From: Paenibacillus nasutitermitis
GTDB lineage: Bacteria > Bacillota > Bacilli > Paenibacillales > Paenibacillaceae
Length of the DNA: 64,000 nucleotides
Direction: 5' to 3'
Assembly (NCBI RefSeq): GCF_014641075.1
Contig: NZ_BMHP01000011.1
Coordinates: forward strand, 40,580-104,579
Below are positions 16,080 through 25,875 of this stretch, piece after piece; the stretch's first letter is position 1, and every line of letters begins with the position of its first letter. The translations under genes were made by a program, and so were the position numbers. A model generated the notes under the pieces. It searched no databases. It was not told the DNA's origin and was given only the letters and a program-made list of their open reading frames with translations.

Positions 16080-16994
16080 CTACCATAATGAGTTTTCTTC
16101 GCTAATTTTTCGAACGGTGTAATTGGCGCCAACGACGAGCAGCAGCCCAACAAAGGACTGGTAGAATCCGACAGCCGTGGCCATCGAGATATCCCCGCTA
16201 ACGCTGAGCGCGCGATAGACAAACGTGTCGATAATATCGGTGGTATTGTACAATAACGGCGCGTTATTCGAGACAAAAAAGTGCAGTCCGAAATCTCCGC
16301 GGAACATGTTGCCGATAGCCATAATCATTAAGATGATAATGAGTGGTGACAACATCGGTATCGTTATTTTCCGGGCCATCTGGAAGCGGGTTGCACCATC
16401 CATGCGCGCGGCTTCATAGTAGGAAGGATCGATGGCTACAATACCTGCATAATAGACAAGCGCAGAGAAGCCAATCGCTTTCCAGAGATGAGCGAACGTT
16501 AGAATGAGCGGCCAATAAGTGGGCTCCAGGTACCAAAGAATGCGTTCCATGCCGATCGCTTCGAAAAACCGGTTAAGAAAACCGTAATTATGATTCAAAA
16601 ACATTTGCGCAAGAAACATCACGACAACCCAAGATACGAAGGTGGGCAAAAACATAATTGTCTGATAGTATTTGCTCCACTTTCGTGATATTTCGTTCAG
16701 CAGAATCGCGACGAGCAATGCTGACAACGTCGTGATAATCCAGAACCATAGACTGTACATAATCGTGTTGCGAGTGACGATAAACGCCTTATCGGAAATA
16801 AAGAAAAACTTAAAGTTGCTGAGCCCTACCCATTCGCTTCCCAGCATCCCTTTATCGTACCGGTAATTTTTGAAGGCGATGATGACGCCAAACATCGTTA
16901 AATAACTGAATACGAAAATGTAAAGGATCGACGGAAGCGCGAGCAGGGTCAGCTCTCGGTCTCCCTTGCTAAATCGGAATTGACGTTTCTTCAT
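16080..16994 (-). CDS. ABC transporter permease, LplB type
   Basis: 304 residues. Start ATG 16994 after GGGAAGGG. The N-terminus has the conserved FVFSYLTMFGVIIAFKNY of LplB proteins, and the EAA loop reads SYYEAARMDGATRFQMARKITIPMLSPL. First gene of the three-gene importer. The 144 bases before it are AT-rich and could hold the operon promoter. No ATPase is encoded nearby. Confidence 0.93.
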   Translation of the reverse strand: MKKRQFRFSKGDRELTLLALPSILYIFVFSYLTMFGVIIAFKNYRYDKGMLGSEWVGLSNFKFFFISDKAFIVTRNTIMYSLWFWIITTLSALLVAILLNEISRKWSKYYQTIMFLPTFVSWVVVMFLAQMFLNHNYGFLNRFFEAIGMERILWYLEPTYWPLILTFAHLWKAIGFSALVYYAGIVAIDPSYYEAARMDGATRFQMARKITIPMLSPLIIILMIMAIGNMFRGDFGLHFFVSNNAPLLYNTTDIIDTFVYRALSVSGDISMATAVGFYQSFVGLLLVVGANYTVRKISEENSLW

Positions 16995-17138
16995 TTCGGT
17001 TCCCTTCCCTTATCCATGCTTGACGTGATCGGCCTTGCTTCAAATCATGGCATAAGGGAGGGGCGAAAAAAATCTTAAAAAGCTGATAAAGTATTAAATT
17101 GGATATAAAAATCGCGATAAAATGGCTAAAACTGCAAG

Positions 17139-20100
17139 TTACAACAGGCTCAGCAAGTTATAAATAGCTTGAGCCGTTTCGTCCCGGCTCGTAAACAAGC
17201 TTGGCTGGAATGTCCCATTCGGATAACCTTTCATAAGCCGGATATGCGTTGCTTCCTCAATGGATGGACGGGCCCATTCCGATGCTTGGTTCAGATCGTT
17301 CGGACGGCTTGTGACATCTCCTGCTTCTACAGGGCCGTCGGCATAATGGTAAGCGCGCATGAGCATAATAGCCATTTCCTGGCGGGAAATCCGATCATCC
17401 GGCGCAAAACGCTGCTCCGAGCGTCCCGAAATGATTCCCGCTTCGTAAGCAGCCGCCACCATATCCGAATGCCAATCACCTGGCCTTACATCCTGGAACG
17501 GCGATTTCAATTGCGCATTCGGGAGCTTAAGCGCCCTCGCAAGCAGCGCCGCAAACTCCGCCCGTGTCGTCTCGCCGTCGGGATCAAAACGATCTGTCGA
17601 CTTGCCGCTTACGATATGTTTGGCGGCGAGCGTCTGAATTGCCTCCAACGCCCAATGTCCCGCCGGAATATCTGCGAATGCAGCTTCATATTCCATAACG
17701 GCGTAGGCGCTGAAGTGCTGGAGCTCCGCTGAAACCGTACGGCTCGCCTCCTCGAATTCGCCGCCCGCGTATTCCCAGCTTCCTGAACCGGCATTGTGAT
17801 ATACCCCAAGCAAGTTCTCATTGCCATCGAACGAATCAACCGAGAAGGAAACATGAACGGGCTCCGGGAAGTCCGAAGCAAATACGGTCTGCGTACCGCC
17901 GCTTCTAATCAGCAGTTCAAATCGATAGGGAACGCCCACTAATTGGTACGAAACGGAATTCCCGTCTGCTTGCGGATGAGAGGCTGCATAATCATCGGAT
18001 ATTGGTACCGCTTTGATAATCAATTCAGCACCTTCCTTTTGCGCGTCCGCTATCGTCCGCAGCATGGAAGGGGAGAAGGTGAGCGTTGCTTTGCCGGCTT
18101 GCACGGCAAGCGGCTTTGTCAGTTTGCCAATAATGCCTGGAGTCAGCAGAACCCCGTTCTTATCCGCATCAAGCTCGACCGTTATCGGTTCGTCCTGACT
18201 TCCTCTCGCCAAATCGCCGTCTGTAACAACGACCAGATCATCCTGGTTCCCGCCTCCGCCGGCGATGGGTCCGGTGCTCGGCCATCCCGGATTCGGATTC
18301 GGATCAGGGTTAGGATTCGGATCAGGATCAGGATCAGGATCAGGATCAGGATCAGGATCAGGATTAGGGTTAGGATTAGGGTTAGGATTCGGATCAGGAT
18401 CAGGATTAGGATTAGGGTTAGGATTCGGATCAGGATCAGGATCAGGATTAGGGTTAGGATTCGGATTCGGATTTGAGATGTCGATCGGCTTCAGCTCGAA
18501 GGCGTTATCCGCCCCTGTGTAATGGTAAACGTTCAAATATCCTTCGGCCGCGATCGGATTGTCCGGATCGGAATCCAGCACGTTCAACACGGGTTTTCCA
18601 TCCGCTTTGAGAATAAATCGCGTGCCATCATCCACCTGTACCGCGCCAATTTCGATATCATACTCTTGGCCGGGGAGAAATACTGAATTCGGAATGATTT
18701 GCATCATCGTTTGTGCCGGCTTCCAGCTCTGAAATTCGATATGATTCTCCTTAATGACGACGAGATAGCCCTTATTGGCTTTCACCCAAGTCGGATCTCC
18801 CGTCCGATCGGATCGAACGGCGAAGCCGTACCAGCCGGTTCCGAAATCACCGAACTTCGCCTTGAAGCGGATCAGTTCATTGCCGAATGTTTCGGCTTCG
18901 TATCCATATACGCCGTCTCCGAACAGTCTAACGCTCTGCTCGCCGCCATAGACGGAGTCGGAGACGGTCCAGCTATCTTTGTCCTTCAGCTGCATGCCTG
19001 CCAGGGTTACAGGATACGATTGTTCGCTTACCGTAACGGTCGCAGATGCCGCAATGGAGGAATCGTCCCCGGAAGCTGCCGTAATGACCGCCGAACCCGG
19101 TGCCATCGCCACTATTGTACCGGGCTCCGTAACGGCAGCTACTTCGGGATTGCTGGAGCTCCAGTCCAGCTTTTGGTTAGTCGCTTCGAGAGGGGTAATC
19201 AGCGCCGTCAAGGTTCGGCGTTCGCCCGTCTGAAGCGTCAACTGCTCTTGCTCCAGCTCAATGTCCGTGATCGGCACTCTTACGATGGAGAAGGCAACGT
19301 CGTCAAATTCCAGATAGTCGAAATTTTCCACATAAAAACCGACCTTGCCGGATGCGCTGTGCGCCTCATTCTGGCCCTGAATCACCAGCCTATCGTTAAC
19401 AAAGACGCTGATCATCGCATCTTGTACGATCATCCGGATCGTATAGACGGTGTCAGGCTGCAGCTCATCGCTTTCATTCACCGCAGCTTCCTCTAACGTC
19501 TGCCACTGCGAGTTAAAAATAACCCATGAAGAACCTTCTTCCGACTGTTGATACCGAACGTATCCGCTTCCGTTATTGCCGTTTCGCTCGTACATGAGCA
19601 GGGTTGCCCCCTCCGGAATCGTCCCAGGCGTCTTCAAGCGGTATTCCAGCTCATAATCGGCGAACAGTCTTGGATGCTGCGAATTCGCTCCATTCACGAT
19701 GCGATACCAGTGGTTTCCTTCTTCATCCTCCTCGATACTGTGGTTGGCATCGATCATCCATCCGTTGCCTCCCGATTCGAAATCGGTAAAGTGCAACATG
19801 CCTTCACCGTCGGACACGGTTACAGCCATTTCATCCGAAAGGTCGGCATTGTGGTTGGAAACGGCCGTTATTGTCGTCACTCCGGCGGTTAATGCAGTCA
19901 CTTGGCCATTCGCATCAATCGTGGCTACAGCCGTATCGCTGCTGCTATATAGGACACCGTTGTTCGTCGCATTCCAAGGCACCACTTCGGCCGCGACCGA
20001 CACCATTTTGCCAATCGACATCGTCATGTCGTCGGCGGGCAAATAGACATCCGCAACGTCGATGGCCTCTGGCGCATGGGACAGGCCTACTTTGCCTTGT

Positions 20101-22274
20101 GTGCCGATGTCTTCGAACGGAATGGGCGTGAATCCTTCAATATGGTCGAATACGGCCGCATCCCCGGTAAGTCGGAAGTCTCCGTTCGCCAGGCTGACAA
20201 AGCCCGGGTCCTCGTTTGCGATCCAGTTGTTCTCATGCTTAAGCAGGTTGTGAATGTCCCGTACGCCGTGCTCGTTCGTTTGGTCAGAGAGGGCGAGCGT
20301 AGGATTGTAAATGACGTTGTTCTCGAACGTGTTGGTAGTAGGGAAGTACCGGTCCTCTTCGAAAAACGTCAGAAGCTCGGGGTACTTCGCGGCATAAGGC
20401 GTGCCCTCGAAGTTGTTGTACTGCTCAAAGAGATCCAGCCAAACCGGCATGTAGTCGCGGTCCACGCGGTTGCCAGGCTCCTTGCTCATGAACATTTCAT
20501 AGTTGTCGTATGGGACAAACGTGTCTACGAAAATATTGTTGCTCGTATGGATGTATGAGCCGGTACCGCTTTTGATCGCGCTGTTGCCCATCTTGTAGAA
20601 AATGTTTTCCTCGATCGTCATATCCATCGTCATATTGTCCGGGTAGATGCCTTCGACGCCGTGTTTGTCTTCCCCGATGTGGTGGAAGTAGTTGCGCCGC
20701 ACGATCGTTCCTCTTTCTTCGGGATCCATACCTGCATTCATATAGATGGCACCTAAGTCTTGAAACTCTTTGCATATATCATAGATGTTGTTGTATTCGA
20801 TCAAGTGGTCGTTGCCGTAAAGGATGATGCCGGGATGGGGGGCGTCGTGAATTTCGTTGCCGATTGCCTGGTTGCCGACGCCGGAAAATAACACCGCAGG
20901 ATTATAAGCTTTGTGGTAATAGGCAAAATCGTGAATATGAGAGTTCTGTACTTTGTTGTTCCCGTGCTCCAGCGTTACCTTGTCTCCGCCGTTCAGCGTA
21001 ACGGCCGTTCCGCCGATATGTTGAAGATGGGAGGAGATAACGGCGTGATTCCGCCCGTCGAGATCGTCTTCCACTCCGTCGTATTCGTAACGTCCGGGCG
21101 AATTGATGAGTACGCCCCCATTCGTGAAGTTCCGGATTTCGGCATGCTCGATGACGATATCGCTGCCGCCAAGAATAACCGCGGCCGTGTCTCGACCGTA
21201 TTCCATCACGAGATCTTCGAAGCGGATATGGGAGGCGCCTATCGCGCGGATCATCGGCTCTTTGAGCATCGTTACCGTTGCTCCGCCTTGTCCGCTGAGG
21301 AACGCGGCATTCGGAATCATGTACAGCATCCCGCTAGCGCGGTCGATGTAATATTCGCCCGGCGCGTCAAGCTCCTCGAGCAGGTTCTGGGCAAAATGGA
21401 AGTCTGGATACCAGTTTTTTAATAGACCCGACATTTCCCCATATTGCAGCGTAATCGTTTTGTTCTCCGTATCGATCGCGGCTACCTTGTTGTAGGACCA
21501 CTCCCAGCTATAGCCGAAAATGCCGTCCAGCCATATATCTTCGGCCTCCGTCCAAAATCTCGGGCGATCGTATTTATAGCTGAACGTTCCTCCGCGCTGC
21601 TGCAGGTCCGGATCGTCTACCGTCGGCCCCGGATCCACAATATCATTCATTTGAACGGTGCCGGCATTGGGCCAGCGGGCCAGCGTCATGCCCTGTCCGC
21701 CGATATACAGCTCCATAGGAGGGACCAGGCTGACGTCGTTCGCCTTCCAATAGCCGTGGCGGCTCATCTGACCGTAGTCGTGGATGCCGAGTGCGGCAAG
21801 ATCGATCCCTAGCACCTTATCCCGCGCCGAAACATCGATAATTCGCTTCAGCACGTTCGAATCGGTTACGGGAACGAAGCTGCCGCTGTCCAACTGCTTG
21901 CCACCCGTCAGCCTGACGGTGTCGCCCGGATAGGCACGGTAGACGATCGGCGAATCCGCCGTACCTGAATCCTCTTCCGACAAGTCAAACGATGCCATCC
22001 GCTCGTAGGTGCCTTCTTTCAAGTAAACCGTCACGCCTCCACCAGGAAGCCCTCCGCCTGCTTTGAGCGCACGGATCGCATCTCTGGCCCCTTCAAGCGT
22101 CAGGAGAGGCTCGTCTGCGACGCCACTATTGGAATCGCTTCCATTCGGTGCTACAAAAATAACCACTCCTTCTTCCGGTCCCGGTTCCGCCAGCGCGATT
22201 GTGTGCGGCATGCCCATGGCAAGCATGCACACAATCAGCCAGGCGGATAACAACTTCTTCTTTGTCACCCACAT
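17139..22274 (-). CDS. SLH-anchored right-handed beta-helix protein with Ig and lectin-like domains
   Basis: 1711 residues. Signal peptide 1-29. Residues 30-720 form a right-handed parallel beta-helix of the polysaccharide lyase/epimerase type, opening with FVAPNGSDSNSGVADEPLLT and containing coil repeats such as NHAVISSHLQHIGGTAVTLNGGD. Then BIG2 Ig-like (about 735-810), concanavalin-like (815-990), a second BIG2 (995-1070) and a second concanavalin-like domain (1075-1230). A Pro-Asn/Pro-Asp linker spans about 1267-1329, followed by a stalk domain and three SLH motifs (about 1528-1711; FADIPAGHWALEAIQTLA). The SLH triplet binds pyruvylated wall polymer. It is probably a glycan-degrading enzyme tethered to the cell surface. 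ATG 22274 or GTG 22268 could be the start, since AAAGGA is better spaced for the GTG. Confidence 0.87.
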   Translation of the reverse strand: MWVTKKKLLSAWLIVCMLAMGMPHTIALAEPGPEEGVVIFVAPNGSDSNSGVADEPLLTLEGARDAIRALKAGGGLPGGGVTVYLKEGTYERMASFDLSEEDSGTADSPIVYRAYPGDTVRLTGGKQLDSGSFVPVTDSNVLKRIIDVSARDKVLGIDLAALGIHDYGQMSRHGYWKANDVSLVPPMELYIGGQGMTLARWPNAGTVQMNDIVDPGPTVDDPDLQQRGGTFSYKYDRPRFWTEAEDIWLDGIFGYSWEWSYNKVAAIDTENKTITLQYGEMSGLLKNWYPDFHFAQNLLEELDAPGEYYIDRASGMLYMIPNAAFLSGQGGATVTMLKEPMIRAIGASHIRFEDLVMEYGRDTAAVILGGSDIVIEHAEIRNFTNGGVLINSPGRYEYDGVEDDLDGRNHAVISSHLQHIGGTAVTLNGGDKVTLEHGNNKVQNSHIHDFAYYHKAYNPAVLFSGVGNQAIGNEIHDAPHPGIILYGNDHLIEYNNIYDICKEFQDLGAIYMNAGMDPEERGTIVRRNYFHHIGEDKHGVEGIYPDNMTMDMTIEENIFYKMGNSAIKSGTGSYIHTSNNIFVDTFVPYDNYEMFMSKEPGNRVDRDYMPVWLDLFEQYNNFEGTPYAAKYPELLTFFEEDRYFPTTNTFENNVIYNPTLALSDQTNEHGVRDIHNLLKHENNWIANEDPGFVSLANGDFRLTGDAAVFDHIEGFTPIPFEDIGTQGKVGLSHAPEAIDVADVYLPADDMTMSIGKMVSVAAEVVPWNATNNGVLYSSSDTAVATIDANGQVTALTAGVTTITAVSNHNADLSDEMAVTVSDGEGMLHFTDFESGGNGWMIDANHSIEEDEEGNHWYRIVNGANSQHPRLFADYELEYRLKTPGTIPEGATLLMYERNGNNGSGYVRYQQSEEGSSWVIFNSQWQTLEEAAVNESDELQPDTVYTIRMIVQDAMISVFVNDRLVIQGQNEAHSASGKVGFYVENFDYLEFDDVAFSIVRVPITDIELEQEQLTLQTGERRTLTALITPLEATNQKLDWSSSNPEVAAVTEPGTIVAMAPGSAVITAASGDDSSIAASATVTVSEQSYPVTLAGMQLKDKDSWTVSDSVYGGEQSVRLFGDGVYGYEAETFGNELIRFKAKFGDFGTGWYGFAVRSDRTGDPTWVKANKGYLVVIKENHIEFQSWKPAQTMMQIIPNSVFLPGQEYDIEIGAVQVDDGTRFILKADGKPVLNVLDSDPDNPIAAEGYLNVYHYTGADNAFELKPIDISNPNPNPNPNPDPDPDPNPNPNPNPDPDPNPNPNPNPNPDPDPDPDPDPDPDPNPNPDPNPNPGWPSTGPIAGGGGNQDDLVVVTDGDLARGSQDEPITVELDADKNGVLLTPGIIGKLTKPLAVQAGKATLTFSPSMLRTIADAQKEGAELIIKAVPISDDYAASHPQADGNSVSYQLVGVPYRFELLIRSGGTQTVFASDFPEPVHVSFSVDSFDGNENLLGVYHNAGSGSWEYAGGEFEEASRTVSAELQHFSAYAVMEYEAAFADIPAGHWALEAIQTLAAKHIVSGKSTDRFDPDGETTRAEFAALLARALKLPNAQLKSPFQDVRPGDWHSDMVAAAYEAGIISGRSEQRFAPDDRISRQEMAIMLMRAYHYADGPVEAGDVTSRPNDLNQASEWARPSIEEATHIRLMKGYPNGTFQPSLFTSRDETAQAIYNLLSLL
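18287..18475 (-). repeat. Pro-Asn/Pro-Asp linker microrepeat
   Basis: About 63 codons alternate Pro with Asn or Asp, encoded by imperfect six-base repeats (GGATCA, GGATTC, GGATTA on the + strand). It separates the catalytic and lectin-like part from the wall-anchoring part of the beta-helix protein. Such tracts are slippage-prone, so its length probably varies among strains. Confidence 0.93.
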
Positions 22275-22419
22275 TCATCCTTTCGCTGATACGTAATGGT
22301 CCTGCGGTTTTATTGTGGCAAAGGAAGACATGGGCTGGAATCCTAAAATCAATGAAACATCCGGACTTTCGCTTTGTTTTTTGGCAATCATCTCAATAAC
22401 ATGTTATCCAAGCTCCAAA

Positions 22420-24771
22420 TTACCTGCCAAGCGTCACGTTCAGGCGATGTTCTTTGGGCGTTACCCCATATTTCTTCTTAAACAAGGTGATGAAATAACT
22501 CGAATTGTTGAATCCCAAATAGTCGGCGATTTCCTTAATGTTATAGTCGCTGCCAATGAGTAATTCGCAAGCTTTCTCAAGCCTGTAGTCATTTAAGTAG
22601 TCGCCGACCGATTTGTACTCGTATTGTTTGAAGATTCTTCCGACATAGGCTGGCGACATCTTCAAGAAGGTCGCGATCGACTGCAGGCTCAAGTTGAGGT
22701 CCGAGTAGTTGTTTTCGATAAATTCCTTGATCGTGTCGACGATCATTTTGTTCCTGTCTTCCTTCAAAGGAGACTGATCTTCTTTGAAGATTTGCCGCAG
22801 GAAATGTTCGATGATCTCTCGCATGTCCGCCAATGTTTCCGCTTTGAGCACTTTTTGATTAATATTTTGCAGCTCGACCGAATTGGCGTAGGAGGTAAAA
22901 GGTGGTTCGCGCAGCACCTGCTTAATCAACAGGATGACCTGGATGACCGCATAAGTCATGTAATCGTAATGAATAGAGGCGATCAGCTCGAATATCCGGA
23001 CCAGAGCGGCTTGAACGACGTCCTCATCCCTGGTTTTAATGCCCTCCAGGAGTCTTTTCTCCAGCTCTGCCGGGATCATAAAATCATGGCGGCTGTTATT
23101 CCCTTCGACCAGTTCCGGCGTGATGACCGCTCCTAAACCATAAGCCAGACGGTACATGGATTGCTGCACCGTTCGTTCGTAGGTCGGAGTCAACTCCTTA
23201 TAACAGGTTACCGCATGACTAATAGCAGCGGAGAAGCTCCGTTCGCGATAAAATTTTTTGTACGTTTGCTGGGCATCCTTCAGAAGGCGGGACAAGGCGG
23301 CAAGATCAACCCCATCAGCCTGTACACCGACGATGACGACGATATATTCGTTATTCATATCGACAACCCGATTGGAGAACGACCGGCCGACCGTTTCTTC
23401 TATAATGTTGCATGCAGCGAACCTGTACAATTTCTCTTGCGAAGCGGGTTCTTTGGATGTGCCGTCCGGCGGCGCCTGGTCAAGCATGATGACGACCAAT
23501 TGCCAGCATTGCTCCGTTTTGTCTGCGAACAGCTCGGGACTAGCTTCGGCGCAATAATCCAGTTCTTCCAAAGTCATCGAACGGCTGTCGGTCACCCAGC
23601 GACGCAAGTAGTAGTCTCCGACGATCTGATTGTTCCGGCGCTCTTCCTGATTCACCTGCTGGAGCTTATCCAGCGTCAGCCTGTATAGATCCGACATGAG
23701 ACTCACCTCATCCTTATTTGGCGGGTCGGCATGCGGGGACTGTATGTCATTTCGTTTGAACAAGTCGAACAGCTTGCCGATCGGCCGGTATAATCGGTTC
23801 GTAATGACAAGAGATAGAATGAAGCTTGCCATCAGGAAGATGAAGGTGAACAGCAGCGTAATATTGAGCAACGTTTCCGCCCGGCCCATTACATTGCCGT
23901 AGGGAAGAATGTTCATAACCTTCCACTGGCTCACTCCGACGCCAGTTTCCGAGATCACATATTTGTCCCCGTCGATCCGCCTGATCGAAAAGACCTCGGA
24001 CGGCATTTCTGCCGACAGGACCGATCTGGCCAAATAACGTTGCACGGCTTCCGACGGCTGCGAGGACATCCCCTCCGTTTGCAGAATCGCCCCACGTTTG
24101 TCCACAAGCACCGTGCCATCGCTGCTGCCCGACATATTGTCCAGATTCATAATATTTTCAAAGATCCATTGCGGTCTTATATTTACGATAACCGTATTGG
24201 GTAGCTCGCCGTTCGTAGGATGGTTATTGGTAATGATGAACGAGAAGAGGTCGACATTGGGCTGGCTTTCATCCAATTTAATCGGAATTAATTGCGAGAA
24301 GGAGTCCGTCCCCCTCGATTCCAACTGCTGCATCAGTCTGTCCTGGAGCGCTTTCAGATGTGTGCGCGTCCAAGTGCCCGATCCTCCGGTGTAGAATGTT
24401 TCGGTTACGCCGCTGAACACGAAGATGGATTCCACGAAGGTGGTAGAATCGGCAAGCGTGTCCAACTTGCGGTGCGTCTGAAATTTCATGACCGGCTCGG
24501 GATTCGCGGCATTCATCAAATAGATGATATTTGGGTCCAGACTCGCCATAATGCCGATGTTCTGCACGATATCATTAATATAGTTAATATTTTGTTTGAT
24601 TTGCGAAAGTACCTTCTGATTGGCTTCCTTCTGCGTCTGCAAGATCATCTGCTGGGAATACACGTAAAACGAAATTGCCGCTACAAGCAACAATCCTGCC
24701 ATAGACAAGTTGAAATAGAAAAAGATCCGCAGCAAATACTTTCGGCTTGTTAGGTGCTGGATGATATTCAT
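22420..24771 (-). CDS. Membrane-anchored AraC family regulator
   Basis: 783 residues. TM1 about 12-34 (FYFNLSMAGLLLVAAISFYVY), extracellular sensor region, TM2 about 300-322 (LLFTFIFLMASFILSLVI), cytosolic linker, and C-terminal AraC double HTH (about 685-783) with LNLSLQSIATFLKMSPAYVGRIF and LGFNNSSYFITLFKKKYGVTP. It is less similar in its sensor part to the regulator at 7881-10127. It lies directly upstream of the beta-helix protein and importer on the same strand and probably activates them in response to an extracellular glycan signal. Start ATG with GGAG 12 bases upstream. Confidence 0.92.
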   Translation of the reverse strand: MNIIQHLTSRKYLLRIFFYFNLSMAGLLLVAAISFYVYSQQMILQTQKEANQKVLSQIKQNINYINDIVQNIGIMASLDPNIIYLMNAANPEPVMKFQTHRKLDTLADSTTFVESIFVFSGVTETFYTGGSGTWTRTHLKALQDRLMQQLESRGTDSFSQLIPIKLDESQPNVDLFSFIITNNHPTNGELPNTVIVNIRPQWIFENIMNLDNMSGSSDGTVLVDKRGAILQTEGMSSQPSEAVQRYLARSVLSAEMPSEVFSIRRIDGDKYVISETGVGVSQWKVMNILPYGNVMGRAETLLNITLLFTFIFLMASFILSLVITNRLYRPIGKLFDLFKRNDIQSPHADPPNKDEVSLMSDLYRLTLDKLQQVNQEERRNNQIVGDYYLRRWVTDSRSMTLEELDYCAEASPELFADKTEQCWQLVVIMLDQAPPDGTSKEPASQEKLYRFAACNIIEETVGRSFSNRVVDMNNEYIVVIVGVQADGVDLAALSRLLKDAQQTYKKFYRERSFSAAISHAVTCYKELTPTYERTVQQSMYRLAYGLGAVITPELVEGNNSRHDFMIPAELEKRLLEGIKTRDEDVVQAALVRIFELIASIHYDYMTYAVIQVILLIKQVLREPPFTSYANSVELQNINQKVLKAETLADMREIIEHFLRQIFKEDQSPLKEDRNKMIVDTIKEFIENNYSDLNLSLQSIATFLKMSPAYVGRIFKQYEYKSVGDYLNDYRLEKACELLIGSDYNIKEIADYLGFNNSSYFITLFKKKYGVTPKEHRLNVTLGR

Positions 24772-25242
24772 GGCTCGACAACTCCGCTTCGCAAATTAGT
24801 AAGCTGTACGATCAACGCGTTTGCCGACCAATGCATCGGAGAAACGCGCAAGTTTCCCGAGTAGCAGTTCATTATGTCAGAGAGTGACGTGTTCCTGCAA
24901 GTAATATCAAGGCGAGGCGCCGGAAATTATAATAAAATGCGTAATTTGAAACGATGTCAAATCCATCCGATACCGGCAAAACACATGATTATTTACCGCT
25001 ACCCTTTTCTTGCGGACTTGCATTCATCATGGGAATTGGGGGTGGGCCGTCTTACCGCATGACAGAGCCTTCAGAGGATGGAGGTTTAAGAGCATTTCAA
25101 CGCCGGCGAATTGTGGTTGGTTTTGCACAGTCACGGATCGCCTCCATTTACATTATCAGAAGAAGCACCATGCTAGGTGCTTTTTTTTGTTTGTTATGGA
25201 TACTTGGCGCTTGTTGTTAGATATATCGCAAATGCAACAGAT
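24772..25242. other. Intergenic region with a degenerate tmRNA-like end
   Basis: No convincing gene. At 25138-25150 the sequence ATCGCCTCCATTTA resembles a decayed tmRNA/tRNA acceptor end and is followed by the hairpin terminator at 25163. The upstream part (24772-24900) should hold the promoter of the AraC gene on the minus strand, but no clear -35/-10 pair stands out. Confidence 0.4.
25163..25188 (+). terminator. Rho-independent terminator
   Basis: Stem AAGCACC / GGTGCTT around ATGCTA followed by a run of T's to 25188. It follows a decayed acceptor-like CGCCTCCA. Confidence 0.75.
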
Positions 25243-25341
25243 ATGAAGAATGTGACGAAAGCAATGATTTATCTTGAGGGATTAAAAGCTCTAAAATATA
25301 GCATGCAATTTGTTCAAGAAGAAAACTCATTCAGATATTAG
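25243..25341 (+). CDS. Possible 32-residue ORF or C-terminal remnant
   Basis: ATG 25243 opens 32 codons (MKNVTKAMIYLEGLKALKYS to EENSFRY). The frame stays open upstream to about 25190 (YGYLALVVRYIANATD), so it may be the tail of a lost gene. No ribosome binding site is evident. It lies 43 bases before the DUF3800 fragment and has the same AT-rich composition, so both may come from the same transferred piece. Confidence 0.25.
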   Translation: MKNVTKAMIYLEGLKALKYSMQFVQEENSFRY

Positions 25342-25384
25342 AACATCAGCTGAAAATAGACACTGTTAATTAGGAGGGTTCATT

Positions 25385-25759
25385 TTGCTCGCATATATAG
25401 ACGAGAGTGGGTTTCCTCATCCCAATGATGAGACTGTGAATCCAGTATTAGCGGCCGTGTGTGTGCCTAAAGATGAGATAAGAACTATAAGTCAGAGGAT
25501 GTATAATATTAAGATGGATGAATATGGTCGTCATGATGTTGAGTTAAAAGCTGTTAATGTTCTAAAACAAAAATCACTAACAAGAAATTCGAATAATAAA
25601 ATTTTCACCGACAGAGTAGTTAATGAAGTACTCATTAATACACTCAATCTTAGAGTTTTTGCGATTGTTATGGACAAACCTGAAACTTCGGGTATCTTGT
25701 TCAAGTATCGGCGGCGAAGCGTGGTTTTACATACCCACGCTTCGCCTCCACCATCATGA
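25385..25759 (+). pseudogene. DUF3800 protein, truncated
   Basis: TTG start after GGAGGG. LLAYIDESGFPHPNDETVNP matches the N-terminal YIDESG motif of DUF3800, a family with an RNase H-like fold often found in defence and mobile regions. Homology-like sequence runs to about VMDKPETSGIL (near 25700); the last 19 codons read through a tmRNA-like hairpin and acceptor end (RRRSVVLHTHASPPPS) and are not native. About half of the usual protein is missing, including its later conserved acidic residues. The junction implies that the gene was cut by insertion or recombination at this repeat. Confidence 0.65.
25713..25753 (+). repeat. tmRNA/tRNA-like acceptor end with a 12-base inverted repeat
   Basis: GGCGAAGCGTGG (25713) and CCACGCTTCGCC (25735) are perfect inverted copies around a ten-base loop, followed by TCCACCA so that the end reads CGCCTCCACCA, the 3' terminus of tmRNA. 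It sits exactly where the DUF3800 reading frame loses homology and immediately before a terminator, as in the other copies. Confidence 0.55.
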
Positions 25760-25787
25760 ACACCATCCGCATGAGGATGGTGTTTTT
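25759..25787 (+). terminator. Rho-independent terminator after the acceptor-like end
   Basis: Ten-base perfect stem AACACCATCC / GGATGGTGTT with loop GCATGA, then T's. It has the same layout as the terminators after the other tmRNA-like ends, but with a different stem sequence. Confidence 0.8.
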
Positions 25788-25875
25788 GCTGTCGTTAGTA
25801 AACAATCCCTTTTGCAAATTTCGTTGTTATAATGAATTATCCCTATATTACCTGTAAATTGGCTGGTGAATCTGA

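Noticed and set aside
17943..18522. + strand frames with Arg-Ile or Gly-Ser repeats
   Set aside because: They are the complement of the Pro-Asn/Pro-Asp linker microrepeat.
18265..18522. Possible CRISPR or telomere-like repeat (GGATTAGGGTTAGG)
   Set aside because: The repeat is in frame with the beta-helix protein and encodes a Pro-Asn/Asp linker; there are no spacers.
25070..25160. Additional complete tmRNA copy
   Set aside because: Only a loose acceptor-like end is seen; the upstream bases do not form a T-arm.
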